Origin: Bacilli bacterium
Lineage (GTDB): Bacteria > Bacillota_I > Bacilli_A > RF39 > UBA660
Assembly (NCBI GenBank): GCA_017513865.1
Contig: JAFWMN010000011.1
Coordinates: forward strand, 1-64,000
Direction of reading: 5' to 3'
Length of the DNA: 64,000 nucleotides
In this document: piece by piece, positions 51,640 through 60,171 of the stretch
Numbering within the stretch: the stretch's first letter is position 1
How the letters are laid out: every line of letters begins with the position of its first letter
The notes under the pieces: model-generated
Seen by the model: the letters and a program-made list of their open reading frames with translations, nothing else
What the model was told of the DNA's origin: nothing
Database searches by the model: none
Position numbers and translations under genes: made by a program

Positions 51640-52191
51640 CTATTTTAATAAAAGTTTAAGAGCGCATTTAATTTGTTCACCAATCTCTAAAGAAGAATCA
51701 ACTTGCTTAACAACTTTATTTATATCTCCAGTTTTATAACCTAAGCTTTTTAAAGCATCCACAAGTTCATCATTAACAGGTTCTTTTTCACTATGTGTTG
51801 AAGCCAATTTTCCTTTTAAATCTAAGATTATTTGTCTAGCAACCTTGTCACCAATTTTAGGGAATTTCTTTAAATATAAAATATTTTCTCTTTCGATCGC
51901 ATCAATTATTCCTTCTGGCGATCCTAAAGCAATCATTGGTAAAGCCATTTTAGGCCCTAATCCCTTAACCCCAATTAATTTTAAAAATAATTTTTTTTCT
52001 TCTATAGTTTTAAATCCATATAAAGATATTTCATCTTCTCTAACATTCTGATATAAATAAACTATATATTCTTTATTCATTTCAAAAGAATAAGGGCTAG
52101 CCGTATATACTAAATATCCAATACCATCATTATCAACAACAATATAATCACTCTCTATATCTTTAATAAATCCCTTAATATAAGCATACAT
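51640..52191 (-). CDS. ruvA: Holliday junction DNA-binding protein RuvA
   Basis: Binds four-way junctions and loads RuvB. Domain I (1-62) is an OB fold (MYAYIKGFIKDIESDYIVVDNDGIGYLVYT), domain II has two HhH motifs (LIGVKGLGPKMALPMIA and FPKIGDKVARQIILDLKGKL), and a short domain III (about 140-183) contacts RuvB. GGTGG precedes the ATG. The promoter carries a LexA-like box. Confidence 0.96.
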   Translation of the reverse strand: MYAYIKGFIKDIESDYIVVDNDGIGYLVYTASPYSFEMNKEYIVYLYQNVREDEISLYGFKTIEEKKLFLKLIGVKGLGPKMALPMIALGSPEGIIDAIERENILYLKKFPKIGDKVARQIILDLKGKLASTHSEKEPVNDELVDALKSLGYKTGDINKVVKQVDSSLEIGEQIKCALKLLLK

Positions 52192-52206
52192 ATTACCACC
52201 ATCCTC

Positions 52207-52229
52207 ATTATAACACGAACAAGTGTTTT
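52207..52229 (-). promoter_or_regulatory. ruvAB promoter with LexA-like box
   Basis: CGAACAAGTGTTTT (52216-52229) matches CGAACRNRYGTTYC at 13 of 14 positions and adjoins the extended -10 TGTTATAAT (52212-52207). The arrangement is the same as upstream of dinB. Confidence 0.6.
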
Positions 52230-52280
52230 TTCATAGATAAAAATAATAAAGTTTACAATATAAAATTATTTCAATTTCTT

Positions 52281-52310
52281 TTGACTTTCACACTTAATAA
52301 ATGATAAAAT
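52281..52310 (+). promoter_or_regulatory. Promoter of the sortase operon
   Basis: TTGACT (52281-52286), 18 bases, TAAAAT (52305-52310), about 25 bases before the sortase start. Confidence 0.65.
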
Positions 52311-52334
52311 AATAAATGAAAGTAGGAAAGTCAT

Positions 52335-52997
52335 ATGGATGATATTGAAAAGAAAATTAATAGAAATAAAGTATTAATAATTACCATGGTTATCTTTGCT
52401 TTAATAGGCATTAGCCTTTTATCTTATGACTTTATTATGTCTAAAATAAGACTTACTTTCGAAACTGTCAACTTAGAGTTTTATGGTAATAATGAACCAA
52501 AAGAAATAAATAAAGAGCCAACACAAGAAAAAAATAAGGAGCCTGAAACTAACAATTCTGAAAAAAAAGAACCAACTTTAATAAATGGTAAATATTTCGG
52601 ATATATTCAAATTCCTAAAATAAATCTAAATCAAGGATTAGTTCCACTAAATTCTGCTAACAATGACGTAGATAGGAATATTCAAACTATTTATCCATCT
52701 GATATGCCAGACGTTAAAAATGGTAACTTAATACTAGCTGCACATTCAGGGACTAGTTCAATAAGTTATTTTAAACATCTATATCAACTAACAAACAACG
52801 ATGAAATATATATTCTTTATGACAGTATAAAATACATATATAAAATTGTTAATATATACACAGTGCCAAAAACCGGACAAGTAGAAATTAAAAGGAGTTC
52901 TACAAAAACTGTTGTAACATTAATTACATGTACAAAAAACGATAATACAACGCAAACGGTTTACATAGGAGAGTTAATAAGAAAAGAAGGGGTATAA
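52335..52997 (+). CDS. Sortase-family transpeptidase lacking the usual Arg
   Basis: A 220-residue membrane-anchored sortase. One N-terminal helix (about 14-33), a Lys/Glu/Pro/Asn linker (50-82) and the beta-barrel catalytic domain with His in LAAHSGT and Cys in VTLITCTKND. The Arg expected in the next strand is missing (TTQTVYIGEL), so the triad is Cys-His plus another residue or the enzyme is altered. No LPxTG protein is encoded in the window. AGGAAAG precedes the ATG. Its stop overlaps the next start (TAATG). Confidence 0.85.
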   Translation: MDDIEKKINRNKVLIITMVIFALIGISLLSYDFIMSKIRLTFETVNLEFYGNNEPKEINKEPTQEKNKEPETNNSEKKEPTLINGKYFGYIQIPKINLNQGLVPLNSANNDVDRNIQTIYPSDMPDVKNGNLILAAHSGTSSISYFKHLYQLTNNDEIYILYDSIKYIYKIVNIYTVPKTGQVEIKRSSTKTVVTLITCTKNDNTTQTVYIGELIRKEGV

Positions 52998-54214
52998 TGA
53001 TTGAGTTTTCTGCAAATAACTTTATTACTACTCTAATCAATATAATAACTGGTTCGCCTACATCTTTTTTGTTTATAATCTTTGGTATAATCTTTACTAT
53101 AGCCATGATTATAAATATTAAAAAGAAAAAAACAATAGGAAAATCTTTATTTATAATTGGTTGGATTTTTATAATAGGTTTTATCATTGTTAAATATAAT
53201 AGTTATTTAACAAAAATATTTGATAATATGATTAATACTATATTTGTTCAAATATTTTTTCCAAATCTAGCTACATACATAATTATTGTTATTCTAACTA
53301 ATATTATATTTTTATACACAATTTTAAATAAAAAAACCACAAATATATCAAAAATCAATAATTATATTTTCTTTTCTATAATAATGGTATTAATGATATT
53401 TACTTTAGAACAAATTATTGAAAACAAAATTAATATTTATGAAAAAACAGAATTATATACAAATAAAAAAATTTTAACATTAATTGAAGCAACAACTATA
53501 GTTTTCACTATTTGGATAATAATAATAACAAGCAAACTATTAATAAAAAAATTAATCAGTAAGAGCACCGAAAAAATATTAAACGAGGCAAAAGAGAAAG
53601 CTAATGTAGACCAAAATTCTCAACCGAAAACACCTGAACCTATTACAGCACCAACCCCTATTCAAGTACAAAAACTTGTTGAACCTCAAGCTCCTACCCA
53701 AGTTCAAGAACCTATTCAAAATAAGTCTGTTATAACTCCTGCTCCTATCCAAGTTCAAGAACCTATTCAAAATGAACCGGTTATAACTCCAGTTACTACC
53801 CAAGTTCAAGAACCTATTCAAAGTGAGCCTGTTATAACTCCTGCTCCTATTCAACCTATTCAAAGTGAGCCTGTTATAACTCCAGTTACTACCCAAGTTC
53901 AAGAACCTATTCAAAGTGAGCCTGTTATAACTTCTGCTCCTATTCAACCTATTCAAAGTGAGCCTGTTATAACTCCAGTTACTACCCAAGTTCAAGAACC
54001 TATTCAAAGTGAGCCTGTTATAACTTCTGCTCCTATTCAACCTATTCAAAGTGAGCCTGTTATAACTCCTGCTCCTATTCAAGTTCAAGAACCTATTCAA
54101 AGTGAGCCTGTTATAATAAATGGACCAAAGCAAATAAATAATCCAAGTATTTTTGATCAAACAATAGATAATACAAATCAAAATAATGAAATAGAAACTT
54201 TAACAATAAAATAA
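52997..54214 (+). CDS. Membrane protein with a Pro/Gln/Val repeat tail
   Basis: A 405-residue protein. Residues 1-185 hold about five membrane helices with no match that I recognise. Residues 210-375 are a repetitive tail built from PIQxQEPIQSEPVITPAP-type units, and the end is Asn-rich (NPSIFDQTIDNTNQNNEIETLTIK) without an LPxTG motif. The tail resembles wall-spanning or periplasm-like Pro-rich stalks. It overlaps the sortase gene by one base, so the two are coupled, but the sortase link is by context only. Confidence 0.7.
   Translation: MIEFSANNFITTLINIITGSPTSFLFIIFGIIFTIAMIINIKKKKTIGKSLFIIGWIFIIGFIIVKYNSYLTKIFDNMINTIFVQIFFPNLATYIIIVILTNIIFLYTILNKKTTNISKINNYIFFSIIMVLMIFTLEQIIENKINIYEKTELYTNKKILTLIEATTIVFTIWIIIITSKLLIKKLISKSTEKILNEAKEKANVDQNSQPKTPEPITAPTPIQVQKLVEPQAPTQVQEPIQNKSVITPAPIQVQEPIQNEPVITPVTTQVQEPIQSEPVITPAPIQPIQSEPVITPVTTQVQEPIQSEPVITSAPIQPIQSEPVITPVTTQVQEPIQSEPVITSAPIQPIQSEPVITPAPIQVQEPIQSEPVIINGPKQINNPSIFDQTIDNTNQNNEIETLTIK
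53795..54073 (+). repeat. Three tandem 93-bp repeats inside the membrane-protein tail
   Basis: Copies start at 53795, 53888 and 53981 (ACTACCCAAGTTC...), near-identical, each coding 31 residues (TTQVQEPIQSEPVIT, then PIQPIQSEPVITPV). Partial, more divergent copies extend from about 53690 to 54111. Copy number could change by slippage or recombination while keeping the frame. Confidence 0.9.
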
Positions 54215-54249
54215 AGCAATTCATTTAATATGAACCGCTTTATTTTTTT
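54208..54249. terminator. Bidirectional terminator between convergent genes
   Basis: AAAATAAAGC pairs with GCTTTATTTT and an inner TTCAT with ATGAA. T7 follows on the plus strand and a shorter T run on the minus strand. Confidence 0.8.
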
Positions 54250-54809
54250 CTCGAATAAACCCTTGTTTTTACAATTGGAATTGCTTCATGTAATGATAAA
54301 ATATTGTTATCACTATCAAAAACATTAGTTTCTACTGTAATATATCTTTCTTGATTATTTATCCTATGTTTTGAAAACATTTTCGATAACTTAATATTAC
54401 CATTTAAAGCTTTTTTATTTATTTCATCAATTAAAATACAATTACAAATTGTTTTTTTTAATTGAAAAGGTGTTATTCTTTTTGGAAACCAAGCAAGTGA
54501 AAAACTACCTAAATTAAATTGAAATAAAATACTGTTTTTCAAACAAATTTCTTCTTGCCATATATCACTAGTAAAACCATCTTTCTCTTTATATAAAACT
54601 TTATAAACATTTTCTGCAGCCAATCTATGACTATCATTAGCAAAAAAAGATATTTCATGATTAGGCATTATTATTTGAATAGCGCCACTACATAGAGATT
54701 CTTTTATATTTTCAGACGAATAAAACTTGTTTAAATTAAAAATCATATTCTGTTGCTTTAACTCATAAAGCAATTTATCACAATTTTCTATAGTTTCTAT
54801 ATTTTTCAT
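54240..54809 (-). CDS. Cytoplasmic protein of unknown function
   Basis: A 189-residue soluble protein with no signal or membrane segment. It has several aromatic-rich strands (MPNHEISFFANDSHRLAAENVYKVLYKEKDGFT; FQFNLGSFSLAWFPKRITPFQLKKTICNCILIDEINKKALNG). The central FPKRITPFQLKKTI region is basic. I do not recognise the family. GGGGGGAG precedes the ATG. Confidence 0.6.
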   Translation of the reverse strand: MKNIETIENCDKLLYELKQQNMIFNLNKFYSSENIKESLCSGAIQIIMPNHEISFFANDSHRLAAENVYKVLYKEKDGFTSDIWQEEICLKNSILFQFNLGSFSLAWFPKRITPFQLKKTICNCILIDEINKKALNGNIKLSKMFSKHRINNQERYITVETNVFDSDNNILSLHEAIPIVKTRVYSRKK

Positions 54810-54880
54810 ATTATCTCCCCCCCTAAATTAGAATATAAAAGGATGATTTTCATCATCCAAATACATCAGCATTTAAACAA

Positions 54881-55189
54881 TCAAAATTTTTTCTTGATGA
54901 AATTTCTTATCATAAATGATTCGAAAATTATATATATTGCAATATACAAAAACATTAATATTTCTGTAAAAACACCCAAATCAAAAGATTTAATAATCTC
55001 TGGCACATTAGCTGGAACAGCATTTAAAAAAGCAAATGCAGAATCTTTAATAATATTAGCTTTTAAATATGTTACAAGTCTAAGAAATATATCTGCCGAA
55101 ACCACAAAATAAATAAAAGCATGAAAATTTTTAAAAAATACTATAACCAATACTAATAAAATTATAAATATAAGTAAAGATATACTCAT
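54881..55189 (-). CDS. Small membrane protein of unknown function
   Basis: A 102-residue protein with three hydrophobic segments (about 3-25, 26-40 and 72-92). I do not recognise it; the topology resembles small YggT-like or DUF membrane proteins, but no motif supports that. It overlaps the upstream gene by one base, so the pair is coupled. Confidence 0.6.
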   Translation of the reverse strand: MSISLLIFIILLVLVIVFFKNFHAFIYFVVSADIFLRLVTYLKANIIKDSAFAFLNAVPANVPEIIKSFDLGVFTEILMFLYIAIYIIFESFMIRNFIKKKF

Positions 55190-55878
55190 TATTTCACCCC
55201 TATCAACTTATCATATTCTAAAGTAAAATTATTAACTTTATTTACATCATATAAATAAATACTTAATTTCCCACTATTTTTGATGTTATTTATATTATAG
55301 TAATTACTTAAATCAATAACTATTTTATATAAATTATAATTTTTAAAAAACTTCTGGATAATTATATTATAATTACTAGCTACACTTAAGTCGATAGCTG
55401 TGTCTACATCATATAAATTTATAAAATTAACAAGCGGCACTAAATATTGCTTAGATCCATCTACTTCGGTATAATCTAAATTACTTGTTAACTCTTCTAC
55501 AAACGAAGGTGTTATTTTTAAAATATTTAGATCAAAATCCTGAGCAATGCTTATCTCTTCACCATTTATAATATAAACATTTTCACCATTATAATAATAC
55601 TTATTATTTAATATAGTAAATACTTGTTTTTTATTGTAATACTTACCAAAAACAGTAATATCATCATTTTTATAAGTGTATTCATAATTATTAAATTTAC
55701 TACTAATATTAACTTCTTTAACACTCGAATTATTAGAGTTAATCCCCCGTGTAAAAACAATAATAATTATAAATAATAACAACCATACTCCTAAAGACAT
55801 AGCCGCACTAATCTGGGGATTTTCCTTTAATTCTTTATATTTATTATAAGCCTCTGATTCTTTTATTTTTTTAAACAT
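55189..55878 (-). CDS. Membrane-anchored extracellular protein of unknown function
   Basis: A 229-residue protein: cytoplasmic helix (FKKIKESEAYNKYKELKENP), one membrane segment (about 25-44), and an extracellular domain of about 180 residues rich in Tyr, Asn and Ile with beta pattern (YEYTYKNDDITVFGKYYNKKQVFTILNNKYYYNGENVYIING). Unrecognised. It starts two bases after the fmt stop and is followed by the small membrane protein, so both ride on the priA-fmt transcript. Confidence 0.65.
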   Translation of the reverse strand: MFKKIKESEAYNKYKELKENPQISAAMSLGVWLLLFIIIIVFTRGINSNNSSVKEVNISSKFNNYEYTYKNDDITVFGKYYNKKQVFTILNNKYYYNGENVYIINGEEISIAQDFDLNILKITPSFVEELTSNLDYTEVDGSKQYLVPLVNFINLYDVDTAIDLSVASNYNIIIQKFFKNYNLYKIVIDLSNYYNINNIKNSGKLSIYLYDVNKVNNFTLEYDKLIGVK

Positions 55879-55879
55879 A

Positions 55880-56839
55880 TTACATCAATATCTTTCCTAT
55901 TAAATTTTCATTATATCCATTGATAAAATCTATAGCACGCATTTTCTTCTTACCTTCCGGTTGAATAACTGTAAACACAACTTCACCATTAGAAACTTTA
56001 ACGCCAAAACCATCACTATAAATATTAGTTATTTCTCCAGGTAATTTTTGATCATAATATTCATCTGTTCTATAACATTCCCACACTTTCATAATTTTTC
56101 CATCAAGCGTGCAGTAAGCGCCTGGCCAAGAATTAAGTCCTCTAACTTGATTTACAATTTTCTTTCCTGTTTTATTAAAATCTATTTTTTCATCTTCCCT
56201 TTTAATATTAAAGCCATATGTCACTTCTGATTCATCTTGAACTATTCTACTATTAGTTCCATCTAAAATACTAGGTAATGTTTCTAATAACAAATCTCTA
56301 CCGACAAGAGATAATTTATCATGCAGTGTTGAAGCTGTATCACTTTCCAATATGTCTATCTTTTTTTGACTAATAATGTCACCACTATCCATACCCTCAG
56401 CCATATACATGATAGTTACTCCAGTTTCAGTATAACCATCAATTATTGCATGATGGATAGGCGCTCCACCTCTAAGCTTTGGAAGAAGCGACGCATGAAC
56501 ATTTATACACCCCATCTTAGGAATTAATAATAGTTCAAGTGGAAGAATTTGACCATATGCGCAAGTTACAATTAAATCAGGTTCTAATTCATTTATCTCT
56601 TGCAAAGAACTTTTAATCTTTTCCGGTTGCAAACATAAAATATTATTTTTTAAAGCAACTTCTTTAATTGGTGAATATCTAATTTCCCCATTTCTTCCTA
56701 CCGGTCTATCAGGTTGGGTAACAACAGCTCTTATTTTATATTTACTTATTAAACCTTCAAGAACTGGCTTACTGAACTCTGGTGTTCCCATAAAAATAAT
56801 TACAGGATCTTTTTTTATCTCAATGTCCTCTAAATTCAT
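55880..56839 (-). CDS. fmt: Methionyl-tRNA formyltransferase
   Basis: Formylates initiator Met-tRNA. N-terminal Rossmann domain (VIIFMGTPEFSKPVLEGL), the 10-formyl-THF site with INVHASLLPKLRGGAPIHHAI (catalytic Asn-His), and the C-terminal OB-like tRNA-binding domain (RGLNSWPGAYCTLDGKIMKVW). It has 319 residues from the ATG at 56839, which has GTGGGTGA upstream; the frame start at 56857 adds six residues that precede that site. It follows priA, as in Bacillus. Confidence 0.96.
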   Translation of the reverse strand: MNLEDIEIKKDPVIIFMGTPEFSKPVLEGLISKYKIRAVVTQPDRPVGRNGEIRYSPIKEVALKNNILCLQPEKIKSSLQEINELEPDLIVTCAYGQILPLELLLIPKMGCINVHASLLPKLRGGAPIHHAIIDGYTETGVTIMYMAEGMDSGDIISQKKIDILESDTASTLHDKLSLVGRDLLLETLPSILDGTNSRIVQDESEVTYGFNIKREDEKIDFNKTGKKIVNQVRGLNSWPGAYCTLDGKIMKVWECYRTDEYYDQKLPGEITNIYSDGFGVKVSNGEVVFTVIQPEGKKKMRAIDFINGYNENLIGKILM

Positions 56840-56881
56840 ATTATCACCCACTAACATTTTATCACATTTATATTAAATTAA

Positions 56882-59029
56882 CTACATTTTTATAGGATTT
56901 AAATCAATTAAAACTTTTACTTTATTCTTTTTATATCGATCTTTAATAAATAAAAGATTATCTAATATATCTTTTGTCTTTTTAAACTTAATAATAATTT
57001 GTATATAATAAATATTATTTAATTTAGGAATATTAGCAGAACTTGGGCCTAAAACAATCCCTTTAACATTATTTTTTAAATAAACAGAAATCTTATTAGC
57101 TTCTTCTAAAACTTGATCATAATCACGACCACTAATTTTAATTAAACAAAGATTATAATATGGTGGATATTTCAAAACCTTCCTAATTTTCATCTCTTCA
57201 TTATAAAAACTAGTATAATCATTATTTTTAGCGGAAGTAATACTGTAATGATTCATATTAAAGCCTTGTATAATAACTTCACCAGGAATATTAGCTCTTC
57301 CAGCTCTTCCAGCAACCTGACTAAGCAAAGAGTATGTTCTTTCCGCACTTCTGAAATCAGGAACATTAAGTGAAGAATCACCATTTATAACAACAACCAA
57401 AGTAACTTTGGGAAAATCAAGACCTTTAGAAATCATTTGTGTGCCCACTAAAATATTATATTTTTCCTTTTTAAAATCATCAATAATATTTTTATGAGAA
57501 TTTTTTCGCCTAGTTGTATCAATATCCATTCTAACTACTTTAGCTAAAGAAAAAGTTTTATTAATAAGTTCCTCTAGTTTTTCCGTTCCCATACCAAAAG
57601 AATTAATATTTTTACTATGACAAATAGGACATTCTAAAAGTCTTGGAACCATATAATCACAATAATGACATTTCATAATATTACCGCTTTTATGATAAGT
57701 AAGTGGAATATCACAATTAGGGCATTTGTGTGTAAAACCACAATCTTTACAAGTAATTATTGTCGAAAACCCTCTTCTATTTAAAAAAACTATTACTTGT
57801 TCATTTTTATTAAGCCTATCATTTATTTTAGAAATAACTATTTCTGAAAGAATTCTATTTCCCTTTTTAAATTCATCTTTCATATCTACTAAAGTAACGT
57901 TCGGCATATTTTTGTTAACCCTATTTTTCATTTCTAAAAGTTTATATACCCCAAGTTTAGCTCTTGTGTAACTTTCAATACTAGGAGTTGCACTTCCAAG
58001 TATTACTGGACATTTATAAGTCTTTCCTCTATGAAGAGCAATATCAACAGCACTATACATCGGCATATTTTCCTGTTTATAGGTTGAGGAATGTTCTTCA
58101 TCAACAATAATTATTCCAATATTAGTAAATGGAGCAAATATCGCACTGCGAGCCCCTATTACAATAGATACTTCTCCTCTTTCAATTTTTCGCCATTCAT
58201 CATATTTTTCACCGTCAGAAAGTCCACTATGTAAAATAGCGACCACTTTTCCAAAATGACTTTTAAAAATATTTACTACTTGCGGGGTTAAACTTATTTC
58301 TGGAACTAAAAGAATAGCTTCTTTTCCTTCCTTAAGAACTTTTTCAATAAGTTTTATATAAACTAATGTTTTACCACTACCCGTTACTCCATGAATTAAG
58401 TAAGGGGTGAAACTGTTTAAAGAAATACTTTCTAAAACATATTTCTGTTCGCCAGTTAATTTATAATCTAAAGATTTCTGTACAATATCTTCATCCAACC
58501 TATAAACTTCTTCTTTAAATTCTTTTAAATTACCATTAGCAAGCAAAACTTTTAAAATAGACTTAGAGGAAATCTCGCTTTTTAAAACTAAACCTTTATC
58601 TTTAACAAAATCATATACTTCTTTTTGCTTACTAGTTTTTATATTTTTATCATTAACGGCTTTTACATAAGTGTTGTATTTTTTGTTAATGATAACCTTA
58701 TTTTTAGCTTTCAAAGCTTTTGGAAGCATTGTTTGATATGCTGAAATCAAAGTAGATAAATACTTATTACTAATATATTTACCAAGCTCCAACATTTCTT
58801 TATTAATAACCGGATAATCATCAATTAAAGAAATAATCTCTTTAACCTCATAATCAAATCCATCAGCTTCATAAATACGCATGATAAAACCTTCTACTTT
58901 TCTATTTCCAAAAGATACTAGTGCTCTCATTCCAACTAAGGCATTCATTTCTAAAGGAATTTTATAAGTAAAAGTTTTTTCAAGTAAATTAACCTCAACT
59001 AATATATCAGCATACTTATTTTTCTTCAT
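56882..59029 (-). CDS. priA: Primosomal replication restart helicase PriA
   Basis: A 715-residue superfamily 2 helicase that reloads the replisome at stalled forks. N-terminal 3'-DNA-binding domain (1-105), Walker A HGVTGSGKT near residue 215, DEEH motif II, helicase motifs to VAGRAGR (motif VI). Between the lobes is the zinc module (CKDCGFTHKCPNCDIPLTYH...CHYCDYM...CPICHS) with eight Cys. The gene starts its operon with fmt. Confidence 0.96.
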   Translation of the reverse strand: MKKNKYADILVEVNLLEKTFTYKIPLEMNALVGMRALVSFGNRKVEGFIMRIYEADGFDYEVKEIISLIDDYPVINKEMLELGKYISNKYLSTLISAYQTMLPKALKAKNKVIINKKYNTYVKAVNDKNIKTSKQKEVYDFVKDKGLVLKSEISSKSILKVLLANGNLKEFKEEVYRLDEDIVQKSLDYKLTGEQKYVLESISLNSFTPYLIHGVTGSGKTLVYIKLIEKVLKEGKEAILLVPEISLTPQVVNIFKSHFGKVVAILHSGLSDGEKYDEWRKIERGEVSIVIGARSAIFAPFTNIGIIIVDEEHSSTYKQENMPMYSAVDIALHRGKTYKCPVILGSATPSIESYTRAKLGVYKLLEMKNRVNKNMPNVTLVDMKDEFKKGNRILSEIVISKINDRLNKNEQVIVFLNRRGFSTIITCKDCGFTHKCPNCDIPLTYHKSGNIMKCHYCDYMVPRLLECPICHSKNINSFGMGTEKLEELINKTFSLAKVVRMDIDTTRRKNSHKNIIDDFKKEKYNILVGTQMISKGLDFPKVTLVVVINGDSSLNVPDFRSAERTYSLLSQVAGRAGRANIPGEVIIQGFNMNHYSITSAKNNDYTSFYNEEMKIRKVLKYPPYYNLCLIKISGRDYDQVLEEANKISVYLKNNVKGIVLGPSSANIPKLNNIYYIQIIIKFKKTKDILDNLLFIKDRYKKNKVKVLIDLNPIKM

Positions 59030-59049
59030 ATATCAATTATATCACTTAT

Positions 59050-59073
59050 TAAAAAAAAGTGAATAAATCACTT
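59050..59073 (-). terminator. Terminator after the serine hydrolase gene
   Basis: Stem AAGTGA with TCACTT (59057-59073), followed by T8 on the minus strand. Confidence 0.65.
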
Positions 59074-59110
59074 AAAAAATCTACTTTATACATACTAGTT
59101 AATAGTATTA

Positions 59111-60082
59111 TTAATAAACTTTTTGAATACAATATTCACTTTTCTCTTTATAATACTCATCATTAAACTCTAAAGCAAGCTTGTGGGCCTTTAAAAAATA
59201 GTTTTTTGTACTATTATTAAATCCTTTAGTACTAGTGATTGTTAAAATATAAGGGTGATTACTCATAACAATCGAAATATCATTATAATATGATTCATAC
59301 CACCCATATTTATGTGGCATATCATAAGTAATCCCTTCATTTTTAATAAAATCCAAGTTGTCAGAAACTTTCATATTATTATATAATTTTTTCGCATTAT
59401 CCTTATTAGTCAAAAAATATTTATAAGCTTCTTTCAAATAACCAGCACCTAAATTAGTTGATAAATTACCAAATTTATCCGTATAAGTTATTTTAACACC
59501 TAAATTTTCCCAGTATTTCTTAACATTACTAGTTCCACCTATTTGATCTAATATCATAAAATAAGCAATATTATCACTATATTTTATTGCATATTCCAAA
59601 AGCTTATCAATTGTATATTTAGAACCAACTTTATCTTTTTGAATTACCCCACTACCACCATGCGAATAATTAGAAGTATACTTAAGCTCTTTATTTAAAT
59701 CTATTTTACCTTCATCAGCCAAATGATAAGTGTAAATTACAGCTGGAAGCTTACTAACCGAAGCTGCATAACTTTCACTATCACCACTTTTATCAAAGGT
59801 ATAATCCGTTTTTAAATCAACATAAGTAAAATTAGCATTTGAATTAAAATGCCTTTTTAAATCAGTTTCCTTGTTTTTAAGTTCCTCTTTGAAATTGTCA
59901 ACTGTAAACTCTTTAGGATCATTCACACATTCCTTGTATTTTTTAGTATTTTTAATTACCTCATCAAACACTTTATGAACAGTTACTTTAAAATTAGTAG
60001 ATTCACTTCTAAAAAACAAAAAAACTACACCACATATTAAAATGAATAAAAACACAAATAATCTTTTTACACTTTTTTTCAT
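59111..60082 (-). CDS. Membrane-anchored serine hydrolase (class A beta-lactamase-like)
   Basis: A 323-residue protein with an N-terminal membrane helix (8-25) and an extracellular beta-lactamase-fold domain. SVSK (108-111) is the SxxK motif and YSDN (168-171) the SDN motif; a clear KTG triad was not found. The likely role is a carboxypeptidase- or esterase-like wall enzyme rather than antibiotic resistance. The ribosome binding site is weak, since A-rich sequence precedes the ATG. Confidence 0.8.
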   Translation of the reverse strand: MKKSVKRLFVFLFILICGVVFLFFRSESTNFKVTVHKVFDEVIKNTKKYKECVNDPKEFTVDNFKEELKNKETDLKRHFNSNANFTYVDLKTDYTFDKSGDSESYAASVSKLPAVIYTYHLADEGKIDLNKELKYTSNYSHGGSGVIQKDKVGSKYTIDKLLEYAIKYSDNIAYFMILDQIGGTSNVKKYWENLGVKITYTDKFGNLSTNLGAGYLKEAYKYFLTNKDNAKKLYNNMKVSDNLDFIKNEGITYDMPHKYGWYESYYNDISIVMSNHPYILTITSTKGFNNSTKNYFLKAHKLALEFNDEYYKEKSEYCIQKVY

Positions 60083-60142
60083 TTTTCTTTTTTACCATAA
60101 CATCACCAACTACTATATAAATTATAACACAATAATCCATAC

Positions 60143-60171
60143 AAAAAAAGATTAGACAACAATCTAACCTT
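60143..60171 (-). terminator. Terminator overlapping the tig stop
   Basis: A 9-bp stem with one G-U (60148-60156 with 60163-60171), followed by T7 on the minus strand. Confidence 0.8.

Noticed and set aside
53690-54111. Direct repeats that could suggest a CRISPR array
   Set aside because: The repeats are contiguous, in frame and coding, with no unique spacers; they are a protein repeat tract.
53579-54181. A 200-residue minus-strand frame rich in Asn, Arg and Leu repeats
   Set aside because: It is the antisense image of the Pro/Gln repeat tail of the plus-strand membrane protein; no ribosome binding site and pure repeat content.
59111-60082. An antibiotic-resistance beta-lactamase
   Set aside because: SxxK and SDN are present but no KTG triad, and the protein is a membrane-anchored wall-enzyme type; resistance cannot be claimed.
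59111-60130. A frameshifted upstream start for the serine hydrolase
   Set aside because: The ATG with GGTGATG upstream is in another frame and leads to a non-hydrophobic, Lys-rich run without homology; the family-like membrane anchor starts at 60082.
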